This document shows positions 53,940 through 62,434 of a stretch of 64,000 bases of DNA, piece by piece. The first letter of the stretch is position 1. Each line of letters starts with the position of its first letter. The notes under the pieces were generated by a model. That model saw only the letters and a program-made list of their open reading frames with translations. It ran no database searches and was not told the DNA's origin. The stretch covers positions 47,658-111,657 of the forward strand of contig JBDSBP010000197.1 of NCBI GenBank assembly GCA_039921525.1, in the 5' to 3' direction. Made by a program: the position numbers and the translations under genes. Source of the stretch: JADCRZ01 sp039921525. Its GTDB lineage: Bacteria; Bacteroidota; Bacteroidia; Chitinophagales; Chitinophagaceae.

Positions 53940-54193
53940 TTTTTATTCTTTAGTTTTTCTGATAGTATTTGATTCAGGGTTTTCCATATAGCGCGCGCCT
54001 CCAAATCAATTCCCCATTTTTCCGCAAATGTAGCTGTTAAAATGAAACTTCCAAATATAACACAACATTTAACCTAAAATTTCAATTATTATGCCGTTGT
54101 TATGCACTGGAAGCCAGGAAAGCATTTATTTCAGTACTAACGGTAAAAATGGTAGGTTCGTACATTGAAGATCCATAAACGAATAAAAAGTAC

Positions 54194-54877
54194 ATGTTAA
54201 TAGCCAGGAACATTCATAAAGCGTATGACAATCTGATAGTTTTAAAGGGAGTGGATGTAGATATCAGGCAGGGTGAAATTGTAAGTATTGTCGGTTCCTC
54301 AGGGGCCGGTAAGAGTACACTACTGCACATACTGGGAACACTGGATAAAGCCGACACCGGAACTATTGAGTTAGATGATATTCGTTTAGATCTTTTAAAA
54401 GGGAAAAAGCTGGCCGCCTATCGAAATGCCAATATGGGGTTTGTTTTCCAGTTTCATCATCTGCTGCCCGAGTTTACGGCATTTGAAAATGTTTGTATAC
54501 CAGGATGGATAGCCGGAAGAAAAAAAAAGGAAGTAGCGGAACGTGCTAAACATTTGTTAGAATCACTGGGTCTGGGTAACAGGTTTGAAAATAAACCGCA
54601 GGCACTTTCTGGCGGTGAGCAGCAAAGGGTGGCTGTGGCGAGGGCCCTGATAAATAATCCCAAAATTGTATTTGCAGATGAACCCACCGGTAACCTGGAT
54701 TCGGCTAATGCGAAAGAATTGCACGAGTTGTTTTTCCGACTTCGGGAAGAATTCAATCAAACCTTCCTGATCGTTACTCATAATGAAGAACTCGCGCAAA
54801 TGAGCGATCGGGAATTGCATATGAAGGATGGAAAAATGATCGATAGTAAAGGGAGCTTGAATTCGGGGGCCAGGTAG
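54194..54877 (+). CDS. ABC transporter ATP-binding protein, LolD type
   Basis: 227 residues. Walker A GSSGAGKST (residues 36-44), Q-loop FVFQFHHLLPEFTAFENV, signature LSGGEQQRVAVARAL, Walker B IVFADEPTGNLDSA and the His switch IVTHNEELA. It belongs to the MacB/LolD/FtsE group, which works with FtsX-like permeases in lipoprotein sorting or export. No permease gene is adjacent, so the partner is elsewhere. Starts with ATG at 54194. Confidence 0.91.
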   Translation: MLIARNIHKAYDNLIVLKGVDVDIRQGEIVSIVGSSGAGKSTLLHILGTLDKADTGTIELDDIRLDLLKGKKLAAYRNANMGFVFQFHHLLPEFTAFENVCIPGWIAGRKKKEVAERAKHLLESLGLGNRFENKPQALSGGEQQRVAVARALINNPKIVFADEPTGNLDSANAKELHELFFRLREEFNQTFLIVTHNEELAQMSDRELHMKDGKMIDSKGSLNSGAR

Positions 54878-54888
54878 TTATATTGTTC

Positions 54889-55022
54889 GAACGTTCGATT
54901 TTTCGGAAGTGTGGACCTGTGGTTTGGGTTTGCCTTCTAACATTAAGATAATTTAGAGTGTAAGAATTGCGAACTTGCAAACTTTCGAACTTCCAAACTC
55001 TCAAACTTTCGAACATCTGAAC
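54889..55022. repeat. TTCGAAC / AAACTTTCGAAC word array
   Basis: GTTCGAACGTTCGA at 54885-54898 and a run of AACTTTCGAAC-like words at 54969-55022, ending just before the helicase ATG (55027). Confidence 0.55.
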
Positions 55023-55026
55023 TATT

Positions 55027-57591
55027 ATGCAATTAAACACTTCGAAAGGTTACAAAGTGATTATTGAATGGCTATCCAACAAAGGCCATCGACCATTTGC
55101 ATTTCAGGAAGAAAGCTGGGAACACATAATTAATGACCGCTCAGGATTGGTAAACGCTCCCACCGGTTGCGGTAAAACATTTGCCGTTTTCCTCGGTGTG
55201 ATCATAGATTTTATAAATAACCACCCAACAAACTATCAAACAGTAAATAAAAGCGGGTTGCAATTATTGTGGATAACGCCGCTTCGCGCATTGGCAAAGG
55301 ATATTGGCCGGGCGATGGAAGAAGTGATCCTTGAATTGGGAATGAGCTGGAAAGTAGGCATCCGTAACGGAGATACCGATACCAGTGAAAGGCAGAAGCA
55401 AAAACGCCAGATGCCGGAGGTTCTTATCATAACTCCTGAAAGTCTTCATTTACTACTAGCCCAGAAAGGATATCCTGAAACTTTTTCAACCCTAAAAATG
55501 GTAGCAGTAGATGAATGGCATGAACTACTTGGCAGCAAAAGAGGAGTACAGGTAGAACTGGCAATCAGCCGGTTGATAGGACTGCGCGAAAAGAAAATTG
55601 AATTGGATATCGTGCAGAAGAGATATGAAGCTTTAGCGGCCGGCGAATCGAAACTGCCAACCAGGGAACTTTCTATTTGGGGAATCAGCGCCACCATCGG
55701 CAACCTTCACCAGGCGATGGAAGTGTTGTTGGCAAGCAAAACAGGTAAAGGCATTATTGTAAAAGCCATCATTAAAAAGCAAATTGAAGTAGAATCCGTA
55801 CTGCCGGACGAGATCGAAAAATATCCCTGGGCCGGCCATCTTGGTTTGAGCCTTGTTGATAAAGTGATTCCTATCATTGAAAAAAGCAGAACTACCCTGA
55901 TCTTCATTAATACCCGGGGCATGAGTGAAAGGTGGTACCAGGCCTTGTTAACAGCTAGTCCTGACCTTGCCGGAGCCATAGCCTTGCATCATGGCAGCAT
56001 AGAACAAGACTTACGGTTATGGGTAGAAAATTCCCTGCACGAGGGTAAACTGAAAGCGGTAGTTTGTACTTCCAGTCTTGACCTTGGGGTCGATTTCAGA
56101 CCGGTGGAAACGGTGATACAGGTAGGTTCGCCTAAAGGAGTGGCGCGTTTTCTTCAACGTGCCGGCAGGAGCGGGCACCAGCCCGATGCGGTAAGTAAAA
56201 TATATTTTCTTCCTACCCATTCACTTGAACTGGTAGAAGCGGCCGCTTTAAAATCGGCCATAGAAAAAACGTTTATTGAAAGCCGTGATCCGCGTGTACT
56301 GTGTTTCGATGTTTTAATACAATATGCATGTACGCTGGCGATCTCGGAGGGCTTTTATCCGGATATTATTTTAAAGGAAATAAGAGCAACCTATTGTTAC
56401 CATGATATTACAGACGAAGAATGGAAGGAAATACTGGAGTTTATTACTTCGGGAGGTACTGCTTTACAACAGTATGATGAATATAAGAAGGTAGAGATAA
56501 TGGATGATGGCTTGTACAAAATAAATAGCAGGCGCATGGCTATGCGGCATCGCTTGCATATTGGAACCATTGTTAGTGAGCCGATGCTAAAAGTAAAATT
56601 TTTATCCGGCGGTTATATAGGAGTGATAGAAGAATATTTTATTTCGCGTCTCAAGGCCGGAGACACATTTACGCTGGCCGGCCGCATTCTTGAATTTGTA
56701 ATGATTAAAGACATGACGGCGCTGGTAAAAAAATCATCGGCCAATAAAGCCATTGTTCCGAGCTGGAATGGTGGGCGAATGCCGCTCTCCGCCAATCTTG
56801 GTTTTATGCTTCGAAGAAAAATTACTGAGGCGGTGAAGGTTATAGATCCTTCAGTGATACAGAAAAATGCAGATTTGCTTGACATTGAAATCAAGGTTTT
56901 ACAACCTCTTTTCGAACTACAGGAACATCTTTCACATATCCCCCGCGAAAACGAATTGCTCATTGAACAGATTGAAACAAAGGATGGATTTCACTTATTC
57001 GTATATCCCTTTGAAGGCCGCCTCGTGCACGAGGCCATGGCAGCCATCCTGGCTTACCGTATCAGCCGGATAACACCGATCACATTTTCCTTTGCGATGA
57101 ATGATTATGGTTTCGAACTGCTAAGTGATCAACCCATCCCCGTGGATGATACTAATGTATATGAATTATTCACCGACGAAAATCTGTTCATCGATATTCA
57201 AAGGAGTGTTAATGCAGGCGAAATGGCTAAACGGAAGTTTCGTGACATTGCAACCATCGGTGGGTTGATCTTCCAGGGTCTGCCGGGTGAACATAAAAAA
57301 GCAAGACATCTGCAGGCCTCGGCTTCCCTGATCTTTAAAGTTTTTGCTGAGTTTGAGCCCAATAATTTATTGATCCGCCAGTCCTTTAACGAGGTTATGG
57401 AACAACAGATGGAAGAGGCCCGGCTACGCAATATGTTACAACGCATCCAGCAGGGAAAAATTGTTATTACTTTTCCCCGCAGGCTTACACCATTTTGCTT
57501 TCCTATCAAAGTAGATAGTATGCGGGAAGATATGTCCTCGGAAAAATTGGAAGACAGGGTTAAAAAGATGCAGATACAATTGGAGAGATAA
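55027..57591 (+). CDS. Ligase-associated DEXH-box DNA helicase (Lhr-like)
   Basis: 854 residues. Superfamily 2 helicase with Walker A NAPTGCGKTF (residues 39-48), the Q-motif FAFQEESWEH, DEWH box (VAVDEWHELLGSKRGVQ), SATIG motif III, and motif VI QRAGRSGHQ. The winged-helix and Lhr-specific domains follow to the end. Members with this C-terminus usually sit beside an ATP-dependent ligase, a metallo-β-lactamase exonuclease and PdeM in a damage-response cluster. Here PdeM is 629 bases downstream, with an unrelated minus-strand gene between; ligase and exonuclease are not in the window. Confidence 0.93.
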   Translation: MQLNTSKGYKVIIEWLSNKGHRPFAFQEESWEHIINDRSGLVNAPTGCGKTFAVFLGVIIDFINNHPTNYQTVNKSGLQLLWITPLRALAKDIGRAMEEVILELGMSWKVGIRNGDTDTSERQKQKRQMPEVLIITPESLHLLLAQKGYPETFSTLKMVAVDEWHELLGSKRGVQVELAISRLIGLREKKIELDIVQKRYEALAAGESKLPTRELSIWGISATIGNLHQAMEVLLASKTGKGIIVKAIIKKQIEVESVLPDEIEKYPWAGHLGLSLVDKVIPIIEKSRTTLIFINTRGMSERWYQALLTASPDLAGAIALHHGSIEQDLRLWVENSLHEGKLKAVVCTSSLDLGVDFRPVETVIQVGSPKGVARFLQRAGRSGHQPDAVSKIYFLPTHSLELVEAAALKSAIEKTFIESRDPRVLCFDVLIQYACTLAISEGFYPDIILKEIRATYCYHDITDEEWKEILEFITSGGTALQQYDEYKKVEIMDDGLYKINSRRMAMRHRLHIGTIVSEPMLKVKFLSGGYIGVIEEYFISRLKAGDTFTLAGRILEFVMIKDMTALVKKSSANKAIVPSWNGGRMPLSANLGFMLRRKITEAVKVIDPSVIQKNADLLDIEIKVLQPLFELQEHLSHIPRENELLIEQIETKDGFHLFVYPFEGRLVHEAMAAILAYRISRITPITFSFAMNDYGFELLSDQPIPVDDTNVYELFTDENLFIDIQRSVNAGEMAKRKFRDIATIGGLIFQGLPGEHKKARHLQASASLIFKVFAEFEPNNLLIRQSFNEVMEQQMEEARLRNMLQRIQQGKIVITFPRRLTPFCFPIKVDSMREDMSSEKLEDRVKKMQIQLER

Positions 57592-57596
57592 AAATA

Positions 57597-58112
57597 TTAC
57601 TTTAAATGTTTTAGTTGAAACGAATACAGGATAACGAAAATAGCAACTATTGTTAAACCAACCATGCCGGCAAATCCGGTAAGTGAATTCATTCCAACGA
57701 ATAGCACGCTTCCAACAAAAGGAAGAATTTCTCCGATAAGCCACAAAAAGTATCCCTGTTTTTTCAATTGCCTCATCTGTATGGCGCCAAATAAACAGAG
57801 AACAAGAGATACCAAAGTAATGATCATGAGAGGAATCCTGTTTTCATAACTTATTCTCATCATCTCCATATTTTCAGGGCTGTACATTTTTTTTGCAAAC
57901 TCCGGCATTTTTTCAACAGCTTCGGTACCCTGCATTTTTTCCATCGTTTCCAGGGTGGTTTTAGCAGTTACTTGCTGGTATATCGTGAATATCAGGCCAA
58001 GTCCACAACCAATAAATGTGAGAATAGTTAACACATTCAAAGTGCCGGGAATTCCTTTTTTAGCGGGAACCGGTTCGAAAGGAGATCCTTTTAGTTGATC
58101 TATATCTGTCAT
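57597..58112 (-). CDS. Four-helix membrane protein of unknown function
   Basis: 171 residues. A cytoplasmic N-terminus with proline (FEPVPAKKGIPG), then hydrophobic helices at about 25-47, 93-112, 118-137 and 145-165. The loop between helices 1 and 2 (TAKTTLETMEKMQGTEAVEKMPEF) is acidic and Met-rich. No family is recognised with confidence. It lies antisense in the gap between the helicase and PdeM genes, converging on the first and diverging from the second, so it interrupts their possible operon. Confidence 0.75.
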   Translation of the reverse strand: MTDIDQLKGSPFEPVPAKKGIPGTLNVLTILTFIGCGLGLIFTIYQQVTAKTTLETMEKMQGTEAVEKMPEFAKKMYSPENMEMMRISYENRIPLMIITLVSLVLCLFGAIQMRQLKKQGYFLWLIGEILPFVGSVLFVGMNSLTGFAGMVGLTIVAIFVILYSFQLKHLK

Positions 58113-58193
58113 ATATTATGGTTTACTGTTTAAGAGTTTAAATTTAGTCAGCCTTTTTTAATAATCACAATAAATGGGAAAATAGATTTACGA

Positions 58194-58201
58194 TACATTT
58201 G
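58194..58201 (+). promoter_or_regulatory. -7 box for pdeM
   Basis: TACATTTG is an exact TAnnTTTG, 18 bases before the ATG at 58220; no TTG lies at the right distance upstream. An own promoter would fit the gene being cut off from the helicase. Confidence 0.35.
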
Positions 58202-58219
58202 CATTCTTTACCATAAAGG

Positions 58220-58891
58220 ATGCAGGCTCCCGTTCAACATATTGTAAATCAACAGGTATTCTGGATATCGCCCGAGCGGGTGCTATTTTGGGAGAATGAG
58301 AAAATCCTGATTGTTTCCGATCTTCATATCGGTAAAACCGGCCATTTTCGCAAATCAGGAATTGCCATGCCACAATCCCTTTTTAAAGAAGATTTGCAGC
58401 GACTGATAGCCCAGATTCAGCATTTCTCCGCGCAACAACTGTTAGTTGTCGGCGATCTTTTTCATAGTGTTGCTAATAAAGAGCTGGATCTTTTTCGCAA
58501 ATGGAGAAATGATTTTCCGGATCTTTCCGTGCGGCTTGTAAAAGGTAATCATGATATTTTGAATGATGATTGGTATGGTAATGCAGAAATTTCGGTGACT
58601 GCAAATAGTTTATTAATAAATGGTTTTTGTTTTACCCACGACCATCAAAAATGTGATACCTCCCCGGAAGAAGAAGATTCTATCAAGTACACTATCAGTG
58701 GACATATTCATCCGGGCGTTCAAGTGAGGGGGCAAGGCAGGCAATCGCTTTCACTGCCTTGTTTTTATTTCGGTTCGTCATTCGCAATACTCCCGGCGTT
58801 CAGCCGTTTTTCAGGCATCGCATTAATTGAACCTAAACGAGGTGATTGTGTTTTCGCCATTGCAGATAATAACATTATAAAGCTTTGCTGA
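58220..58891 (+). CDS. pdeM: Ligase-associated DNA damage response phosphoesterase PdeM
   Basis: 223 residues, calcineurin-like metallophosphatase. Metal-binding blocks in order: IVSDLHIGKTGHFRKSG (residues 30-46), VVGDLFHS, VKGNHDIL, and SGHIHPGV with the last histidines; the C-terminal PCFYFGSSFAILPAFS block is typical of this subgroup. PdeM proteins form part of the Lhr-helicase/ligase repair set. The ATG at 58220 is preferred. The HDAC-like gene begins 77 bases downstream on the same strand. Confidence 0.9.
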   Translation: MQAPVQHIVNQQVFWISPERVLFWENEKILIVSDLHIGKTGHFRKSGIAMPQSLFKEDLQRLIAQIQHFSAQQLLVVGDLFHSVANKELDLFRKWRNDFPDLSVRLVKGNHDILNDDWYGNAEISVTANSLLINGFCFTHDHQKCDTSPEEEDSIKYTISGHIHPGVQVRGQGRQSLSLPCFYFGSSFAILPAFSRFSGIALIEPKRGDCVFAIADNNIIKLC

Positions 58892-58968
58892 ACCTGTTTA
58901 ATTAAATTTTGTTTTGGTATTTGAAAACTGCGGGCTTAGTAAGTCGGTGTGGTTTTTTAGTTCAGCTA

Positions 58969-59889
58969 ATGCAAAATAACCAGATTCTCAAAATAGCTTT
59001 TGACCCCATTTATGCGCATCCCTTACCTGCAGGCCATCGTTTCCCCATGCTCAAATATGAACTGATACCTGAGCAATTATTATATGAAGGGAGTATTACG
59101 AAGGAAAATTTATTTGCTCCCGGTATTTGTGAAGACGAAGTAATACTGTGGACACATGATAGCATTTACCTGGACAAATTAAAAGAGCAGCAATTATCAG
59201 CAAAAGAGCAGCGCCGCATTGGCTTTCCGCAATCGCCTCAACTTACATTAAGAGAGCTGATCATAACGCACGGAACCATAGATTGCTGTCATTACGCAAT
59301 AAGAAACGGAGTTTCTATGAATGTTGCAGGTGGAACACATCATGCTTTTGCAGATAGGGGCGGGGGGTTTTGTTTGTTAAACGACTTTGCCATTGCAGCT
59401 AATTACCTGCTTCATCAAAAATTGGCCAACCAGATATTGATCATCGACCTGGACGTTCACCAGGGTGACGGAACGGCAAAAATATTTGACAACGAACCGC
59501 GGGTGTTTACGTTCAGTATGCATGGCAGGCACAACTATCCCTTTCGTAAAGAAAAATCAGACCTGGATATTCCTTTGGAAGATGGCACGGATGAAACAAC
59601 TTATCTCAGGTTATTAAAAGACAATTTGCCGGGAATTATTAACCAGACAAAGCCTGATTTTGTGTTTTTTCTTTCCGGGGTTGATATCCTTGCCACAGAC
59701 AAGTTTGGAAAACTTGAAGTAACGCTGGAGGGATGCAAAAAGAGGGATGAATTTGTTTTTTCGGTAATGCATCAGCAGCGTATTCCCTGCGTGGTATCAA
59801 TGGGAGGCGGTTATTCTGAGGATATAAAGATTATAGTGGAAGCGCACTGTAATACGTTCAGGATGGCGAAGGACGTTTACGGGATTTGA
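58969..59889 (+). CDS. Histone deacetylase-like amidohydrolase
   Basis: 306 residues from the ATG at 58969 (MQNNQILKIAFDPIYAHPLP); the TTG at 58909 is an upstream extension and less likely. Zinc-dependent deacetylase fold: the HH pair in GGTHHAFADRGGGFCLLND (residues 123-141), the zinc ligands in IDLDVHQGDGTA and the later Asp in FLSGVDILATDKFG, and GGGYSED near the end. Bacterial members act on acetylated amines (acetoin-utilisation or acetylpolyamine types); substrate unknown. Follows pdeM by 77 bases. A long repeat array begins 13 bases after its stop. Confidence 0.91.
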   Translation: MQNNQILKIAFDPIYAHPLPAGHRFPMLKYELIPEQLLYEGSITKENLFAPGICEDEVILWTHDSIYLDKLKEQQLSAKEQRRIGFPQSPQLTLRELIITHGTIDCCHYAIRNGVSMNVAGGTHHAFADRGGGFCLLNDFAIAANYLLHQKLANQILIIDLDVHQGDGTAKIFDNEPRVFTFSMHGRHNYPFRKEKSDLDIPLEDGTDETTYLRLLKDNLPGIINQTKPDFVFFLSGVDILATDKFGKLEVTLEGCKKRDEFVFSVMHQQRIPCVVSMGGGYSEDIKIIVEAHCNTFRMAKDVYGI

Positions 59890-59902
59890 GGGGGCATTTG
59901 AA

Positions 59903-60330
59903 AGATCAGGCGTTGACTTCCGAAGTCTGATAAGACTTAGGAAGTCTTGAATGAAGACTCTCTGGAAAGAAGGCAGCCAAGCTATGGTTTTAGACCACCT
60001 GAGATTTAAGCACTCTATTGTTATTGCTTGAGATTAGTGTCTTAATTTCAGACTTTCGATAGATCAGGCGTTGACTTCCGAAGTCTTAGAGACTTCGAAA
60101 GTTTTGAATGAAGACTTTGGGAAGATGGCAGCCAATCTGGGTTTTACCAGGACCTGAGATTTACCATTCTATCGTTGTTGCTTGAGGTTAGCGTCTCAAT
60201 TTCAGACTTTCGAAGTCTTGAAGACTTCGGAAGTCAAGTCTCGAAGACTTCGGAAGTCAAATCTCGAAGACTTCGGAAGTCAAGTCTTGAGGACTTTGGA
60301 AGTCGAGTCTTAAAAATTTCGGAGGTTAAG
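59903..60330. repeat. Tandem 158/153-bp duplication followed by a GAAGTCT palindromic word array
   Basis: Unit 1 is 59903-60060 and unit 2 is 60061-60213; both begin AGATCAGGCGTTGACTTCCG and end near TTTCAGACTTTCGA and share most bases. The region 60214-60330 is a run of GAAGTC / GACTTC words (GAAGTCTTGAAGACTTCGG and variants). The gap 59890-60354 holds no gene. The words include both strands of the same sequence, so local hairpins are likely. Confidence 0.8.
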
Positions 60331-60354
60331 TTTTATCAGTCTTCAAAAGTCAAC

Positions 60355-61104
60355 TCAATTCATCCGCTTCTTCAATGTACTAACCTGCTCCTGCAAATTG
60401 CTCACAAGCCCGGCCAACTGGTTAACATCCCATCGTTGTTGCGTATTTGCTTTCGTCATAACCATCTGGGCCTGCCATACTTCAATAATATCTTCTGCTT
60501 CAACATTATAGGGTTGATAGGTGGGATTATCGCTGATGAGGGTCCATTTGCTTTTAGAGCGGTTATTTTTCATGATCCTTTTATAAACAATGCCCTCCTG
60601 CCGGGATACGACGATATAAGTATTGTTCGTTTTTACATCTTCCAGTTTTTCTATTTTTTCTCCTACAATTACAGACCCGCTTGGAGTGGGTAACATCGAA
60701 TCACCCACAATTTCAAAGGCACGGTAATTACCGGGTGCCAGCATGGGAAGAGTAAAGGTATTTAACTCATCTATAAATTCAGGGTCGGCATATCCAGCCA
60801 GGTAACCGGCAGCCGCTTTAATAGGAACAATGTGAATCTCATTAATGGCAGATTCCATTTTCTGAGCCCGGCGTTTTGCCATGTAATTGCCTTTCGTATC
60901 ACTAAGATCTTTCAATAATAAGTCATCCAGGCTTAATTTGAATATATTGCCAATAAGCTCTAGCACTTCAATACGGGGCTCCGCTCTTTCTTCTTCGTAC
61001 GCTCCAAGTAAAGAACGTTTTATTTTTAATTTGTTGGCAAATTCTTCCTGCGTCCATCCTCTAAGTTTACGCAGGTATTTTAAATTTCGTCCGGCTAATG
61101 GCAT
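60355..61104 (-). CDS. XRE-S24 repressor (LexA-like, self-cleaving type)
   Basis: 249 residues from the ATG at 61104 (MPLAGRNLKYLRKLRG); upstream residues to 61206 are not needed. The N-terminal XRE helix-turn-helix covers residues 6-60 (WTQEEFANKLKIKRSLLGAYE). A charged linker precedes the S24 domain: AAAGYLAGY contains an Ala-Gly cleavage-type site, the catalytic Ser is in GDSMLP and the Lys in IVYKRI. The tail is a coiled coil (LAGLVSNLQEQVSTLKKR). It should act as a repressor that autocleaves on DNA damage or other stress. Possible operator at 61115-61126. It is divergent from surE. Confidence 0.92.
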   Translation of the reverse strand: MPLAGRNLKYLRKLRGWTQEEFANKLKIKRSLLGAYEEERAEPRIEVLELIGNIFKLSLDDLLLKDLSDTKGNYMAKRRAQKMESAINEIHIVPIKAAAGYLAGYADPEFIDELNTFTLPMLAPGNYRAFEIVGDSMLPTPSGSVIVGEKIEKLEDVKTNNTYIVVSRQEGIVYKRIMKNNRSKSKWTLISDNPTYQPYNVEAEDIIEVWQAQMVMTKANTQQRWDVNQLAGLVSNLQEQVSTLKKRMN

Positions 61105-61114
61105 GGCTAATATA

Positions 61115-61126
61115 TTTAGTGCTAAA
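61115..61126. promoter_or_regulatory. Possible operator of the XRE-S24 repressor
   Basis: Perfect palindrome TTTAG-TG-CTAAA, 11 bases before the repressor ATG and inside its likely leader. Position suits autorepression. A further ATATTTTAG half-like site lies near 61152-61161. Confidence 0.4.
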
Positions 61127-61147
61127 ATACTAATATTTTTATCATTA

Positions 61148-61155
61148 CAAAAATA
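61148..61155 (-). promoter_or_regulatory. -7 box for the XRE-S24 gene
   Basis: The minus strand reads TATTTTTG, an exact TAnnTTTG. Start of transcription would be near 61141, putting the palindrome at about +15. No -33 TTG at proper distance was found. Confidence 0.35.
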
Positions 61156-61303
61156 TTTTAGAAAAAATACATAATTATATCTCCGTACATATTCATCCTC
61201 TGCCAAGCATAAAAGATTGACAGGGTAAGAATTAAACTCTTAACTAAACAGCTATCCTTAGCCGTAGTGATAAAAATCAAGACTTTTATTTTAGCTTTGA
61301 CAG

Positions 61304-62119
61304 ATGGGTAAAGTTGTAAAAAAGGATAATAAGGTAAAAGATAAGAAAGAAGTTGAACAACCTGTTATCTTGATCACTAATGACGACGGTATTACCGCAC
61401 CTGGTATTCAAAGCCTGGTGGAAGCGGTTAAGGGCCTGGGAAAAATAGTAGTAGTTGCCCCGGATAAACCTCAATCCGGAATGGGACATGCTATCACCAT
61501 AGGACAACCATTGAGATTATCTAAAGTTAAATTTTTCGATGATGTAGAAGCATGGCAATGTTCGGGAACTCCGGTGGATTGCGTAAAACTGGCTGTTGAT
61601 AAGGTGTTACATCGCAAACCCGATCTCTGCCTGAGTGGAATCAATCATGGCGCCAATCATTCAATAAACGTTATTTATTCAGGTACCATGTCAGCCGCCG
61701 TGGAAGCTGCTATTGAAAGCATTCCGTCTATTGGATTTTCTTTACTTGACCATAGCATTGATGCGGATTTCACTGCATCAAGGAAGTATGCCCGGATTAT
61801 AGTGGAAGAGGTTTTACGAAACAAACTGGATAAACATGCTGTTTTGAATGTGAACTTTCCCGCTGTTGCTGCAGATCTCATCAAAGGGATAAAAATCTGC
61901 CGGCAGGCATATGCTAAATATGAAGAAGATTTCATAGAGAGAAACGACCCGAACGGAAGATTGTATTATTGGCTCACCGGACAGTTTGTAAATTTTGACA
62001 ACGGAACAGATACTGATGTATGGGCGCTTGAAAACAACTATGTAAGTGTGGTACCCGTGCAATTTGATTTGACTAATTATATTCTGAAAACTAACCTCGA
62101 AGAAACCTGGAAGCTATAA
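61304..62119 (+). CDS. surE: 5'/3'-nucleotidase SurE
   Basis: 271 residues. Survival protein that removes phosphate from nucleoside monophosphates. The metal-binding N-terminus is ILITNDDGITAPGIQSL (residues 22-38), with an about 20-residue basic extension before it (MGKVVKKDNKVKDKKEVEQP). GMGHAITIGQPLRL, GTPVDCVKLA and SGINHGANHSINVIYSGTMSAA complete the active site. The stop codon shares a base with the ATG of the next gene (TAATG), so a surE-hypothetical-lpxB operon is likely. Confidence 0.95.
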   Translation: MGKVVKKDNKVKDKKEVEQPVILITNDDGITAPGIQSLVEAVKGLGKIVVVAPDKPQSGMGHAITIGQPLRLSKVKFFDDVEAWQCSGTPVDCVKLAVDKVLHRKPDLCLSGINHGANHSINVIYSGTMSAAVEAAIESIPSIGFSLLDHSIDADFTASRKYARIIVEEVLRNKLDKHAVLNVNFPAVAADLIKGIKICRQAYAKYEEDFIERNDPNGRLYYWLTGQFVNFDNGTDTDVWALENNYVSVVPVQFDLTNYILKTNLEETWKL

Positions 62120-62418
62120 TGTTTAAAAAAGATAATTTTAAATTGGGAGTGTTGCTGGGTTTTACTGCTCCGATTCTCGGGTTGATCATTTATTATTACA
62201 TCAACTTTTTCCCACGCCATGTAAAATTTATGGAATTTCTCGGTTACCTGAAAGAATATAGATCCTTTCTCACAGCGGTAAGCAGTATTTCATTATTGGC
62301 TAATGCCGTATTGTTTACTATTTATGTCAACGGCCATAGAGATAAAACGGCTAAAGGCATTTTTTTAGCGACGGTTATTTATGGAATTACGGTATTGCTG
62401 ATTAAAGTAATAAAATAA
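62119..62418 (+). CDS. Three-helix membrane protein between surE and lpxB
   Basis: 99 residues with three hydrophobic helices at about 9-29, 49-70 and 78-97, and short basic loops (FPRHVKFMEF, GHRDKTAKG). No family is recognised. Translationally coupled to surE (shared A in TAATG), and lpxB starts 16 bases after its stop. The position suggests an envelope role, but this is inference. Confidence 0.82.
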   Translation: MFKKDNFKLGVLLGFTAPILGLIIYYYINFFPRHVKFMEFLGYLKEYRSFLTAVSSISLLANAVLFTIYVNGHRDKTAKGIFLATVIYGITVLLIKVIK

Positions 62419-62434
62419 TCCGGGGAACAACGCT

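Noticed and set aside
60214..60330. CRISPR-like run of repeats
   Set aside because: Words are short, overlapping and palindromic, without regular repeat-spacer spacing, and no cas gene is near.
60175..60693. 172-codon frame on the plus strand
   Set aside because: It begins in the GAAGTCT word array and then runs antisense to the XRE-S24 gene; the protein is low-complexity and has no domain.
61292..61299. TAGCTTTG -7 box before surE
   Set aside because: It fits TAnnTTTG but lies only 4 bases before the ATG, which would need a leaderless mRNA; no -33 TTG is present.
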